This document shows positions 8,386 to 16,863 of a stretch of DNA of 64,000 nt, piece by piece. The notes under the pieces were generated by a model. It worked only from the letters and a program-made list of their open reading frames with translations. It was not told where the DNA came from and did not search any database. This DNA comes from Heliomicrobium undosum (lineage in GTDB: Bacteria > Bacillota > Desulfitobacteriia > Heliobacteriales > Heliobacteriaceae): the NCBI RefSeq assembly GCF_009877425.1, contig NZ_WXEY01000003.1, positions 62,001-126,000 on the forward strand. Direction: 5' to 3'. A program made the position numbers and the translations under genes. Every line of letters begins with the position of its first letter. The first letter of the stretch is position 1.

Positions 8386-8784
8386 TTACGACTCTCCGTT
8401 ATCGGAGTAAGTGATGATATGAAAAGGCAGGTTGCGCAGATCTTCTTTAAACTCTTCCCCGCATTCGATGGCCATTTCGTTTTCATCGCGGCAGCGCCAG
8501 TGGACGGTGATGTTCTTTCCCTTGGCCACCGCTTCGTCAAGCAAATGAAACATGTCCAACAGGATCTTGGATGTGCTGCTGTTGAAGTAGACGATGTCGA
8601 TTTCCATGCGCGCCGCTTCATCCTGTAATTCCGCGATATACTGCTGCAGCCACCGAAAGACTGGCGCGTAGAACTTGGCCGTGTTTTCCGGGAAGGATTC
8701 CCCCTCGATCGTCAGAACATGGGCATCGGAATCAAAAAAGATATGGGGCGAGGAGTGCGTTTTTTCTATAAGAAGCTTTTCCAT
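8386..8784 (-). CDS. siaC: SiaC-like regulatory phosphoprotein (DUF1987)
   Basis: 132 residues. The family core is the stretch IDIVYFNSSTSKILLDMF, whose Ser/Thr cluster (S69-S72) corresponds to the phosphorylated threonine of Pseudomonas SiaC. In the characterised Sia pathway, SiaB phosphorylates SiaC, SiaA dephosphorylates it, and unphosphorylated SiaC activates the diguanylate cyclase SiaD. Here SiaB-like and SiaA-like genes lie directly upstream in that order. AGGAG sits 10 nt before the ATG. No GGDEF protein is encoded in the window, so the downstream target is open. Confidence 0.82.
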   Translation of the reverse strand: MEKLLIEKTHSSPHIFFDSDAHVLTIEGESFPENTAKFYAPVFRWLQQYIAELQDEAARMEIDIVYFNSSTSKILLDMFHLLDEAVAKGKNITVHWRCRDENEMAIECGEEFKEDLRNLPFHIITYSDNGES

Positions 8785-8867
8785 GAAAACGTTCGCTCCT
8801 TTATGTAACCATTTTTGCTTTTACGCATCATGCATGACTTAACATGCATGACTTAACCATGTAGATT

Positions 8868-9419
8868 TTACGCAACCACTTTCAAGCAGAAGAAAGAATG
8901 GGCTTCATCGATCCGGTAAAAAGAATACTCGATCGGCTTGCCGGCTCGGCGGGCCATCTCGATCAGGCCGAGTCCGGCGCCCTTGCGCTCTGGCTCGGCT
9001 TTTTTCTGCTGGCGCGTCATTTTGTACAAGGCTTTCAGTTCTTCCTTATCGAGGCGACGCAGGAACTCGATCTTCTCGCGCAGTCGATCCACATCGCTGT
9101 TGTTGACGCGGTTGCCGCAATAGATGTAGAAGTGGCCCTCTTCGTGGCCGATGATGAGGATGCCGACGCGCAGTTCTTGGTCGGGGTCGATGCTGTGCTT
9201 CACCGTTTCCACGGAATGATTCAAGACGTTTTGCATCTGTTCGACGAAGATGGAGAAGACCTTCTGTGACGTCGTAAAACCGGCTTCTTCCAGTTCCATA
9301 TTCAGGCGCAGCGTCTGACCGATGCCCTCTATCGTCGCTTGCGAGATGGGGCCGCTGTAGCAAAAGATGATGCCTTCCTTTTTGATCTCCTCATGAAAAT
9401 GATGCAAGTGGAAACTCAT
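8868..9419 (-). CDS. siaB: SiaB-like protein kinase
   Basis: About 183 residues. FVEQMQNVLNHS near the middle is a GHKL-type N-box, and KGAGLGLIEMARRAG is the glycine-rich ATP-lid segment, as in SiaB and anti-sigma-factor kinases. The ATG at 9419 has AGAGGAA 8 nt upstream and is preferred to a TTG at 9449. It sits between the SiaA-like phosphatase and the SiaC-like target, as expected for the kinase of a partner-switch pair. Confidence 0.82.
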   Translation of the reverse strand: MSFHLHHFHEEIKKEGIIFCYSGPISQATIEGIGQTLRLNMELEEAGFTTSQKVFSIFVEQMQNVLNHSVETVKHSIDPDQELRVGILIIGHEEGHFYIYCGNRVNNSDVDRLREKIEFLRRLDKEELKALYKMTRQQKKAEPERKGAGLGLIEMARRAGKPIEYSFYRIDEAHSFFCLKVVA

Positions 9420-9461
9420 CCGCTGTTCCTCTCTTTCAGATTGCCGCAAGTGGAGGCGAAA

Positions 9462-11165
9462 CTACAGCCGAAAGCCAAACATGGTCACATCATCCCGCTG
9501 GGTCTGCTTGCCCCTGTACTGTGCGAATGCTTCAAGAATCGCTTCCTTTTGCGCCGCCATGGGGAGATCCTGCAACGATTGGAGGAGTTGCAGCAGCCGG
9601 GTTTTGCCAAAGGGAATTCCCTTTACGCCGCCCACCTGGTCACGCAAGCCATCGGTCGTCATATAAAAGCGCATATCCGGCGCAATATCGATGTCATGGT
9701 TGGCGAACACCGTACCGGTTCGCGAGGTCTTGTAGCCAATGCTCTCACGGTTGCCGCGGATTTCCCTTGCTTCCGCTTCTAATCCCGAGCCGGAGACGAT
9801 GTAGAGGGAGAGCCTGGCGCCGGCAAAGGTGAGCCGCCCCTCCGGAGAGACGTAGCAGAGACCGATGTCCAGGCCGTCGTTGGATTCCGTCTCTTCCATG
9901 TGCTGCGACAGGGTATGCCGGACGAGCCGGTTCATCTCGCCGAGGATGCGCCCCGGATCGGCCGGGCCGATCTCGTTGACAACCCGCCCCAATGTGGTCG
10001 CTGCGATCATGGTCATGACCCCGCCCGGCACGCCGTGTCCGGTGCAATCGACCACCGCGACGAGGAAGCCCTGTTCCTCGGCATGAAACCAGTAGATATC
10101 GCCGGCGATGATGTCTTTCGGCAGCCAGATAACCATGTGATCGCGGAGCCGCTCCGCAATCACCCGTGAGGGGGGAAGGATGGCTTGCTGGATGGTCCGG
10201 GCGTAGTGGATGCTCTCGACGATCTGCTCGTTCGCCCCTTCCAACTGGCGGAGGCTGTCCGAGAGTTCCTCCGTCCGCTGCGCCACCAGTTCTTCCAATT
10301 GTTCCTGCTGGGCCGTCAGCGATGCCCTGGCTGCGGCCAGGTTTTTCGTCATGTCGTTAAAGGTGGTCCCCAGTTGGGAGAGTTCGTCCTTTCCCGCCAC
10401 CTCGACGGTGATATCCAGATTGCCGGCGGCGATCGCCCGCGTCGCCTGGGTGATCCGGCGGAGCGGTTCAATGACGCTGCGGATCATGTGTCGCAAAAAA
10501 GGCAGGATGAGCAGGAGGTAAAAGACGAGCAAGGCGCCGGTGACGGCGAGGGAGATCGAGCGGGACACCTTGTCATTCTGCCCGCTGATGAAGGCGCGCT
10601 TGGCGTTGATGTCCTCGATGTCCAGTCCCGATGCGACCCAGTACCGGGTGCCGGGGATCGGATGGGCGAAGGCGAGTTTTTGGCCATAGCCCTTGTCCGG
10701 TTTTTTGAAGGTATAGGTGACAAATCCGCCGGTGCGGCTGTTTTCCAATAACTCGCGGATGTAGGCTTTGCCGGCCGGATCCCGGTCGTCGAGACGGTTT
10801 GTGCCCTGGAATTCCGGACTTTGCGGATGGACCACGCTCCCCCCGGCATCATCGTAGACAAAATAATAGCCCGACCCGTCATCGTTAAAACGGACAGGGG
10901 CGACGGCCTTCCGGATCAGCTCTCTTTGCCGTTCTTCCGACGGCTCGTCCTTCACGATTTGTCCCAGCAATTCGGCCATGGAATGGACGGCCATGCGCAA
11001 TTTTTCTTTCTGGTCTGCCAGCATCGAGTCTTGGGCCTTTCCGACATTGATGTCGGCGATGTGTCCGATCCCCCACCAGAGCCCACTGCCTATGATGAAC
11101 AGGGATAAGGTGATTAGGGTTGTCAGGATGTAGATACGTTGGCTGATGGTGAAGTTTCGCAGCAT
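9462..11165 (-). CDS. siaA: SiaA-like membrane PP2C phosphatase with Cache and HAMP domains
   Basis: About 567 residues. An N-terminal membrane helix (ILTTLITLSLFIIGSGLWWG) is followed by an extracytoplasmic single-Cache domain (GYYFVYDDAGGSVVHP, YWVASGLDIEDIN), a second membrane helix, HAMP, a coiled coil (EELVAQRTEELSDSLRQLEG) and a SpoIIE/PP2C domain. The PP2C motifs are GDIYWF, VDCTGHGVPGG, DIGLCYV and the final RDDVTMFGFRL, giving the expected metal-binding aspartates. The ATG at 11165, with GGGGGG upstream, fits a membrane-inserted N-terminus better than the GTG at 11219. Its expected role is to sense an external ligand and dephosphorylate the SiaC-like protein. Confidence 0.85.
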   Translation of the reverse strand: MLRNFTISQRIYILTTLITLSLFIIGSGLWWGIGHIADINVGKAQDSMLADQKEKLRMAVHSMAELLGQIVKDEPSEERQRELIRKAVAPVRFNDDGSGYYFVYDDAGGSVVHPQSPEFQGTNRLDDRDPAGKAYIRELLENSRTGGFVTYTFKKPDKGYGQKLAFAHPIPGTRYWVASGLDIEDINAKRAFISGQNDKVSRSISLAVTGALLVFYLLLILPFLRHMIRSVIEPLRRITQATRAIAAGNLDITVEVAGKDELSQLGTTFNDMTKNLAAARASLTAQQEQLEELVAQRTEELSDSLRQLEGANEQIVESIHYARTIQQAILPPSRVIAERLRDHMVIWLPKDIIAGDIYWFHAEEQGFLVAVVDCTGHGVPGGVMTMIAATTLGRVVNEIGPADPGRILGEMNRLVRHTLSQHMEETESNDGLDIGLCYVSPEGRLTFAGARLSLYIVSGSGLEAEAREIRGNRESIGYKTSRTGTVFANHDIDIAPDMRFYMTTDGLRDQVGGVKGIPFGKTRLLQLLQSLQDLPMAAQKEAILEAFAQYRGKQTQRDDVTMFGFRL

Positions 11166-11285
11166 CGGGCGCCCCCCGTTACCGTTATGATTACGGCATT
11201 CTGTTCCATTTGAATTCACCGTCGATGAGTGGACTTCCTCTGGAAGAAATAGAAAAGCCCTGGAATCGCCAGGGCCGGATAGGAA

Positions 11286-13079
11286 TTACGCCGGAAGATG
11301 CACGGAAAAGGTCGTCCCCAGAGGACTGGTATCGAATTCGATTCTTCCGCCATGCCGGTTGATGATGTTGTACGAAACGGCAAGCCCCAAACCGGTGCCT
11401 TCGGCTTTGGTCGTGAAAAAGGGGGTGCCGATCCGATCGACGATGTCCGGCGCGATTCCCGGTCCGCAGTCCGAGACGGCCAGGGTGACATACTGCGGTT
11501 CTCGAAGAACGGTCTGGACCGTCACCTTGCCGCCTGCTTGAGTGACATCCAAGGCGTTTTGCACCAGGTTGAGCAGGACCTGTAGAATCTCTTTCTCATC
11601 GATGAGCACTTCCGGCAGGGGCGTCAGTTCCAACAGCACCTCTTTGTCGTTTCGGAAGGCGTGCGCCTGGAGCATGGGGAAGATGGTCTCGATCAATCGG
11701 TTCAAATCCCGTAACTGCTGGTTTCCCGGTTTCGTCTTCGACAGTGACAAGAACTCAGTGATGATCGCGTTCGCCCGGTCGAGTTCGGAAATCATCAATT
11801 CAAAATAAGCGTTGCTTTCGGGGTGCTTGGAACCGAGGAGCTGCAGGAAGCCGCGCACCGTCGTCATGGGGTTGCGGATCTCGTGGCCGATCCCGCCGGC
11901 CATCTGGCCGATCAGGTTCAGGCGGTCAAGGCGCGCCATTTCATTGAGCAGTTCCTTTTGTTCCGTAATATCTCGGGAGTAGATTAGCAGCCCATTGCTG
12001 GTCGGGTAGAGACGGACACCGAACCAGCGTTTGAACAGGCTCGAGTAGGCCTCGAAACTGTGGGGGCTTTTTTCTGTGACTGCCCGGTGGTATTCCCTGT
12101 AGAAAACAGTGTCGATCACAGAAGGGTACAAATCCCACAGGCCTTTTCCCAATAGGTCTGCGCGCGGCTTTCCAAAGATTTTCTCTGCCTCGTCATTTAA
12201 ATAGGTGAGTCGCCACTCCGCATCGACGGCGAAACACATGTGCGTAATGCTGGACAGGATGGTGGACAGGTTCTCGTTCGACTCTGCCAGTTCCCGTTCG
12301 ATGCGTTTTCTTTCGGTGATGTCCCGTCCCACACAGTAGACAATGCCTCGCTCGATCTGAGGACTGAGCGACCACGATATCCAGCGGATGGCGCCGTCGG
12401 CGCAGATATAGGACACCTCGACTTCTCGGAGTGTCTCTCCCTGAAAAGCCCGGCCGAAGGTTTGCCGAGCCTTTTCGTTGTAATCGGGGTGTACATAGGG
12501 GACGACGGAGAATACGGTGTCGAAAGCGACGCGCTCATCGGCGATGCCGAGAAAAAGGCGCAGTTTTCCGTTGTTTCTGACGATGGAACCGTCGCGGGAG
12601 ATGATCAGGAAAATGTCGGTGGAGAGAGAAAAGAAGTTGGTGATGATTTGCTCCGTGTGGAAACGTGCTGTCCGGTCGATCAGTACGAATAGCAGTCGCG
12701 CCACTTCACCTTTTTTATCAAGCAGCGGCGTCAAAGTCCAATCCCAGTAGGTGACGCCGCGTTCCGGATGGGATGCGTAGGTGAAGGGACGGGAAAAAGT
12801 CGCATAGACTTGCTTTGTTGCCACGACCTGCTCGAAAATCGATTTTGCCTCTGACGGGTAAAGGTCAAAATGGTTCTTGCCCGGAAAAAACGATACTTCT
12901 TTGCCATCGGCCTTGGCGTAGGCTTCATTGACACGGATGAAGCGGAAGTCTCGATCGAGGAGCGCATAACACACATGGGGGTTGTGCATCCATACGTCCA
13001 ACAAGGCTTCAGAGGCCTCTCTTTGATGATTGCCGAAGATGCAAGGAATTCTTTTTTTCAACCGTCTTTTCTTCACCAT
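11286..13079 (-). CDS. Multi-PAS sporulation-kinase-like histidine kinase
   Basis: About 597 residues, soluble. At least three PAS domains lie in series (roughly 25-150, 160-265, 275-385; segments such as YCVGRDITERKRIE mark the PAC ends). They are followed by a HisKA H-box GIGHEIRNPMTTVRGFLQLL and HATPase_c with LNLVQNALDVTQ, DCGPGIAPD and GTGLGLAVSYNI. The GHEIRNPMTTVRGFLQ type resembles the phosphorelay kinases KinA-E that drive sporulation, but many other kinases share it. The ATG at 13079, with AAGGGGAC 7 nt upstream, is chosen over 13199. The gene leads the leftward run into the SiaA/B/C-like genes, 120 nt upstream of siaA. Confidence 0.87.
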   Translation of the reverse strand: MVKKRRLKKRIPCIFGNHQREASEALLDVWMHNPHVCYALLDRDFRFIRVNEAYAKADGKEVSFFPGKNHFDLYPSEAKSIFEQVVATKQVYATFSRPFTYASHPERGVTYWDWTLTPLLDKKGEVARLLFVLIDRTARFHTEQIITNFFSLSTDIFLIISRDGSIVRNNGKLRLFLGIADERVAFDTVFSVVPYVHPDYNEKARQTFGRAFQGETLREVEVSYICADGAIRWISWSLSPQIERGIVYCVGRDITERKRIERELAESNENLSTILSSITHMCFAVDAEWRLTYLNDEAEKIFGKPRADLLGKGLWDLYPSVIDTVFYREYHRAVTEKSPHSFEAYSSLFKRWFGVRLYPTSNGLLIYSRDITEQKELLNEMARLDRLNLIGQMAGGIGHEIRNPMTTVRGFLQLLGSKHPESNAYFELMISELDRANAIITEFLSLSKTKPGNQQLRDLNRLIETIFPMLQAHAFRNDKEVLLELTPLPEVLIDEKEILQVLLNLVQNALDVTQAGGKVTVQTVLREPQYVTLAVSDCGPGIAPDIVDRIGTPFFTTKAEGTGLGLAVSYNIINRHGGRIEFDTSPLGTTFSVHLPA

Positions 13080-13329
13080 ATAACGTCCCCTTGTGTATCG
13101 GACTGATTCAATACAACATGATAACGCAACAGGGACATATTTTTTGTCGAAAGTTGACCTGCATAGAAATAATATCCCTATTTGTATTAAAGGTCTCACA
13201 GTGAGTAAGTACCAAAAAACACTTGGCCGATTATAGAGGAATTACCTCTAGTCTGGTAAAAGAATATGGCATCTGTTGCGCCGTTTAAAAGGTGAACTGG
13301 CGCTAAAACGAAAACAAGGAGGGAACCGA

Positions 13330-14397
13330 TTGACCCGTTCCGTCAAGTGGACTGTCCTGCTGCTTTTCTCGTTATTTGGTGCGGTCATTGGTGTGTATTC
13401 GATGCACCCGGGGGCCACGCCGGCCGTCGCTGAATCGAAAGACAAGAAGTATGTGGGCGATCAGACCTGCAAGGAATGCCACAGCAAGCAGCACCAGGGT
13501 TTTCTAAAAACCTCCCATGCAAAGGCTTTTAAAAGCCTCTCCGACTATCCCCTGGTCGAGCCTGTGGAGTCGATCGAGGTCATCAACACGATATTAAAGG
13601 ACTTTCCCTATTCGTATCGTTTTGATTTGAAAAGCGATTTAATCAAAGGCGTCATGATGGATCACTATCTGATCGCAGAAGCGCCGAAGGAAGCGAACTT
13701 CTACGGAAGCCGCAACAATCCCTACTTCATCGTCGCTTCCTTGCATCCCGAGGCGGAGGGCAAGTGGTCGCTGCGCCCCGCTATACAAGGCGATTTTAAT
13801 TCTGACGGCATGACCGACTGGGGCGCCTTCAGTTACACCTGCATTGACTGCCACAGCCCAGGTCTCAAGCAAAATGAGCCTGATTTGCGCAGCGGCATCA
13901 GTTGCGAATCTTGCCATGGACCCGGGGCCGACCATGTGGCGGCGAAGGAGAAGAAGGGCACCATCTCGGCGAGCAGCGAGGCCTGCCTCAACTGTCACGG
14001 CGAAGGAAAACCGCAAGAGGTGAACGGGAAACTCGTCGCCCAGAATCACTATGGCCCCCGCTTCTTCAAGGCGAGCAAGCACGCTCAGGATGAGACGATG
14101 CAGGATTGCACCGTCTGCCATACGGCCCACCGGGCCAACGCCGAAGGGCATCTCTTGAAAGCAAACAGCGCCGAGGCGCTCTGCGCCAAGTGCCACACCG
14201 ATGAGATCAATCTCGATGAAATCATGTGGAAGAATCCCACCGATGCCCGGGGCCACTTCGTCCGCGACCACAGCTTTGGGGCCATCCGTTATGACGACCT
14301 CGGCGACAATCCGGACACCAAGCCGGTGGAGATCACCAATCCTGATGTGATCGAGAAATTGAAACAAGCCTATCCGGAGTTAAAGAAGGAGAAATAG
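13330..14397 (+). CDS. Exported hexahaem c-type cytochrome
   Basis: 355 residues. Six CxxCH haem sites are visible: CKECH, CIDCH, CESCH, CLNCH, CTVCH and CAKCH. An N-terminal hydrophobic helix (WTVLLLFSLFGAVIGVYS) would direct export and may anchor it to the membrane. The TTG at 13330 is preferred because AGGAGGG precedes it by about 7 nt. The pattern resembles the cytochrome c554/NrfA-related multihaem group with CxxCH sites clustered in the C-terminal half. Which electron donor or acceptor it serves cannot be told, since no redox partner is adjacent. The divergent gene at its left is the multi-PAS kinase. Confidence 0.9.
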   Translation: MTRSVKWTVLLLFSLFGAVIGVYSMHPGATPAVAESKDKKYVGDQTCKECHSKQHQGFLKTSHAKAFKSLSDYPLVEPVESIEVINTILKDFPYSYRFDLKSDLIKGVMMDHYLIAEAPKEANFYGSRNNPYFIVASLHPEAEGKWSLRPAIQGDFNSDGMTDWGAFSYTCIDCHSPGLKQNEPDLRSGISCESCHGPGADHVAAKEKKGTISASSEACLNCHGEGKPQEVNGKLVAQNHYGPRFFKASKHAQDETMQDCTVCHTAHRANAEGHLLKANSAEALCAKCHTDEINLDEIMWKNPTDARGHFVRDHSFGAIRYDDLGDNPDTKPVEITNPDVIEKLKQAYPELKKEK

Positions 14398-14410
14398 AAA
14401 CGGCCATAGG

Positions 14411-14460
14411 AAGGGCCGCTGCCTTATGTCGACGCTGACATAGGTCGGCGGCCCTTTTCC
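14411..14460 (+). terminator. Probable rho-independent terminator after the cytochrome gene
   Basis: AAGGGCCGC pairs with GCGGCCCTT across a 28-nt loop and is followed by TTTTCC. The arms start 14 nt after the cytochrome stop codon. The large loop makes it less certain than the others in the window. Confidence 0.6.
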
Positions 14461-14527
14461 TGGTCCCTTTCCAGGTCGCTTAGAGTTATCTTCCGCAAAA
14501 GGCCTGCGGAAGTCTTGTCTGGGCTTC

Positions 14528-14968
14528 CTATAGTTGCGGATGCTCGGGCACATACCGCCCTTCCGGCGGAACGGCCAGGTGGTCGAAGTCATGGGCCAGC
14601 CGCCCCAGTTCACCGGCCAGTTTCTCTCCGCGCAGGGGTAGGCCGTGACCGGTGATGACGACTGACGGATGCAACGCTTCCAGTCGACGTACTGATTCCT
14701 TGGCTGCCGTCCAGTCTGTCGTGAAATAGGCGGGCGGGCCATGAACCTCTTTTTCCTGATCCAGAACGGCGAGGGCCGATTCCTGTTTGACGGTGGTGAA
14801 GGCGTCGCCGGCGATGAGCACCCGGTCATGGTCGCGAAAGAGGGAGACATGGCCGGGGGTGTGGCCGGGCGTATGGATCCAGCGCCAGCCGGAGAGGAAG
14901 GGAACGCTTCCGTCACCGGGAAGCGGTTGGATGCGCTTTCTGTAAATTGTCGAATCGGTACCTTTCAT
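14528..14968 (-). pseudogene. C-terminal remnant of a metallo-beta-lactamase-fold hydrolase
   Basis: The frame encodes only the second half of an MBL-fold enzyme: IHTPGHTPGHVSLF, the metal-bridging aspartate in LIAGDAFTT, PPAYFTTDW and VITGHGLP. The N-terminal half with the HxHxDH metal-binding motif is absent. An in-frame TGA lies six codons before the ATG at 14968, and immediately upstream comes a terminator and then the next gene. There is no ribosome site before the ATG. Without the main zinc ligands the product should be inactive. It is probably a deletion remnant. Confidence 0.75.
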
Positions 14969-15016
14969 TTTGCAGTGAAACGGTCAAGGTCATGCGCCTT
15001 TCAAGCAAGATATGGG

Positions 15017-15066
15017 AAAAGCCCTGCTGCGCTTCGTTATGGAAAACGAAGCGAGCGGGGCTTTTC
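15017..15066. terminator. Strong rho-independent terminator
   Basis: A long imperfect stem, AAAAGCCC-GCT-CGCTTCGTT against AACGAAGCG-GC-GGGCTTTT. T-runs flank both sides, so it can act in either direction. It lies just downstream of the PfpI-family gene on the minus strand. Confidence 0.88.
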
Positions 15067-15109
15067 TAATCACGATACCTGGCAGGTTGAAGGGAAACCT
15101 GTAGTTCCC

Positions 15110-15637
15110 CTAGATACCCTTATACAGCACTTCCAAAAAGGCCTGCATGTACTGGGGCAGATCGGGCGGGCGGCGGCTCGATACGAGGTGGCCGTCCACG
15201 ACAGCCGGTTCGTCGAACCAGACGGCCCCGGCGTTTTCCATGTCGTCGCGGATGCCGGGGGTGCTGGTGACCCGCCGGCCTTGCAGGATCTTGGCGGAGA
15301 TCAATACCCAGCCGGCATGGCAGATCTGGCCGATCGGTTTTTTCTGGGCATCCATGCGGCGGACCAGTTCGAGGACGGCGGGGAAGCGGCGGAGCTTGTC
15401 GGGCGCCCAACCGCCGGGGACGAGCAGGGCGTCGTAGTCATCGGCGTCGATGTCGTCAAAGGACAGGTCTGCCACCGCCGGCACGCCGTATTTGCCGATG
15501 TACTTCTCGCCGGCTTTTTCCCCGGCCAGATGGACGGTCACACCGGCCTCGCGCAGTCGCAGCACAGGATACCAGAGTTCCAGGTCTTCAAAGTCGTGGT
15601 CGATCAGTTGCAGCGCCTTCAATGTTCCATTGCGCAC
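15110..15637 (-). CDS. DJ-1/PfpI family protein
   Basis: 175 residues, the normal size for this class-I glutamine amidotransferase-like family. The nucleophile elbow is GQICHAGWVLISA with the reactive Cys, preceded by YDALLVPGGWAPDKLR. A conserved glutamate occurs in the N-terminal FEDLELWYP segment. Members act as proteases, glyoxalases or deglycases in carbonyl stress; the substrate here is unknown. The GTG at 15637 has AGGAGG 7 nt upstream. A perfect inverted repeat about 130 nt upstream may be its control site. Confidence 0.88.
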   Translation of the reverse strand: MRNGTLKALQLIDHDFEDLELWYPVLRLREAGVTVHLAGEKAGEKYIGKYGVPAVADLSFDDIDADDYDALLVPGGWAPDKLRRFPAVLELVRRMDAQKKPIGQICHAGWVLISAKILQGRRVTSTPGIRDDMENAGAVWFDEPAVVDGHLVSSRRPPDLPQYMQAFLEVLYKGI

Positions 15638-15764
15638 AGGAATCCTCCTTCATCAATGTGTTGTCAGATTCCTTCATCGTGATTGCTCAATCATGTTTCT
15701 TTTAATGACCAGGGCATTTAAAAGGAAGAAAGACCAGGGCGTTCACCGAAAGGAATCTGCACAA

Positions 15765-15792
15765 ATTGATTGTAATTGAAATCACAATCAAT
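15765..15792. promoter_or_regulatory. Palindrome upstream of the PfpI gene, possible operator
   Basis: ATTGATTGT and ACAATCAAT form perfect 9-nt arms with a 10-nt AT-rich centre. It lies in the roughly 200-nt gap between the U32 gene end and the PfpI start. No T-run follows the hairpin on the minus strand, so a protein-binding site is more likely than a terminator. Confidence 0.45.
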
Positions 15793-15840
15793 AAAAAGAG
15801 GATCCCATATGATTATTGAATTGCAAACTGTGGCTGCGGA

Positions 15841-16848
15841 TCAAACATCGCGGTAGTAGCAGGTGTAGCGACCGAAACAGGTCCCCCGCGATGCCTTTGC
15901 TTTTGCCTGAAAGTCCGCTATGTCCAGGGGAGCAGGCGAATCCAGCAGGTCAAGGACACCCTTGACCAGATGCACGCTGGCTGTCTTTTTCTCTAAGGAG
16001 CTCTCGCGCCCGACGATTTTCAGGGATGTTACGCCCAGGGACCTGAGCGCCGGCAAGGCGCAGAGTCCGCACATCCCTGTGGGGATGCCGGAGGGGCTTA
16101 ACTCAACACCGCTGTTTTTGATGCCATGGCGGATCCAATCGCGGTAATCGTCCAGGTGGCCTTCGAAAGCGCGCCGCTCTGCTTCAGACAGTTCCCCCTT
16201 TGTGCGAACCAATCGATAAAACCAGATGGGGTTATGACAGAAAGCGCCGCCAAAGGCGTGACAGGCGTGGCAGAAACTCTCCTCGAAGACGCAGCCGTCG
16301 TTCAAGAGGAACGCTTCGTACTCCATGTCCGGTCCGGCGGCTTGGATGATCCCTTCCATGGAGGAGAGGGGAAGGTAACGGGGGAAGATGATCCGGGAGA
16401 CACCGAGGGAGCGGAAAAAGAGGGCGGCAGAACGGTTCAGCACGGCGGCCATACTGCTGACATGGATTGGCAGATCGGGAAGGGCTTCCTTGATGGCGAT
16501 GATCAGCCCCGGATCAGCGGCAATGACGGCGTCGATGCTGCCGCAGGTTCCGCCAGATACTTCTTTGAGGAGCGTGATCAGGTCAGGATACATCTCCGGC
16601 GCATAGGTTGTCTGATTCAGGGCGAGGAAGACGGGAACCCCCAGCCGGTGGGATTGGTCGACCAATGCCTGGAGCGCTGCCGGGCTGTCCAGGTTGCCCT
16701 TTCCCGGTTCCCGGCGGTTGATCCATTGATGGCGTCCGGAGCGCTTTAACCATGGGCCGGGTTGCATCCCGCAATACAGTTCTTGGGCGCCGGCGGCGAT
16801 CAACGGCGCCGTTTCCTCCAGACTGCGAATGGGGGCGAGGATGTTCAC
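15841..16848 (-). CDS. Peptidase U32 family protein
   Basis: 335 residues. The opening NILAPIRSLEETAPLIAAGA and ELYCGM are the U32 signature start. IHVSSMAAVLNRSAALFFRS and SRIIFPRYL follow as in the TIM-barrel family. Several Cys occur in the second half (FCHACHAFGGAFCH, MCGLCALPAL, FGRYTCYY), suggesting an iron-sulfur or metal site as seen in U32-related tRNA or ubiquinone hydroxylation proteins. The GTG at 16848 has GGGAGGGG 6 nt upstream. It is 15 nt downstream of a second, related-looking gene, so the two probably work as a pair, like UbiU/UbiV or YhbU/YhbV. Confidence 0.82.
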   Translation of the reverse strand: MNILAPIRSLEETAPLIAAGAQELYCGMQPGPWLKRSGRHQWINRREPGKGNLDSPAALQALVDQSHRLGVPVFLALNQTTYAPEMYPDLITLLKEVSGGTCGSIDAVIAADPGLIIAIKEALPDLPIHVSSMAAVLNRSAALFFRSLGVSRIIFPRYLPLSSMEGIIQAAGPDMEYEAFLLNDGCVFEESFCHACHAFGGAFCHNPIWFYRLVRTKGELSEAERRAFEGHLDDYRDWIRHGIKNSGVELSPSGIPTGMCGLCALPALRSLGVTSLKIVGRESSLEKKTASVHLVKGVLDLLDSPAPLDIADFQAKAKASRGTCFGRYTCYYRDV

Positions 16849-16863
16849 GGTTGACCCCTCCCG

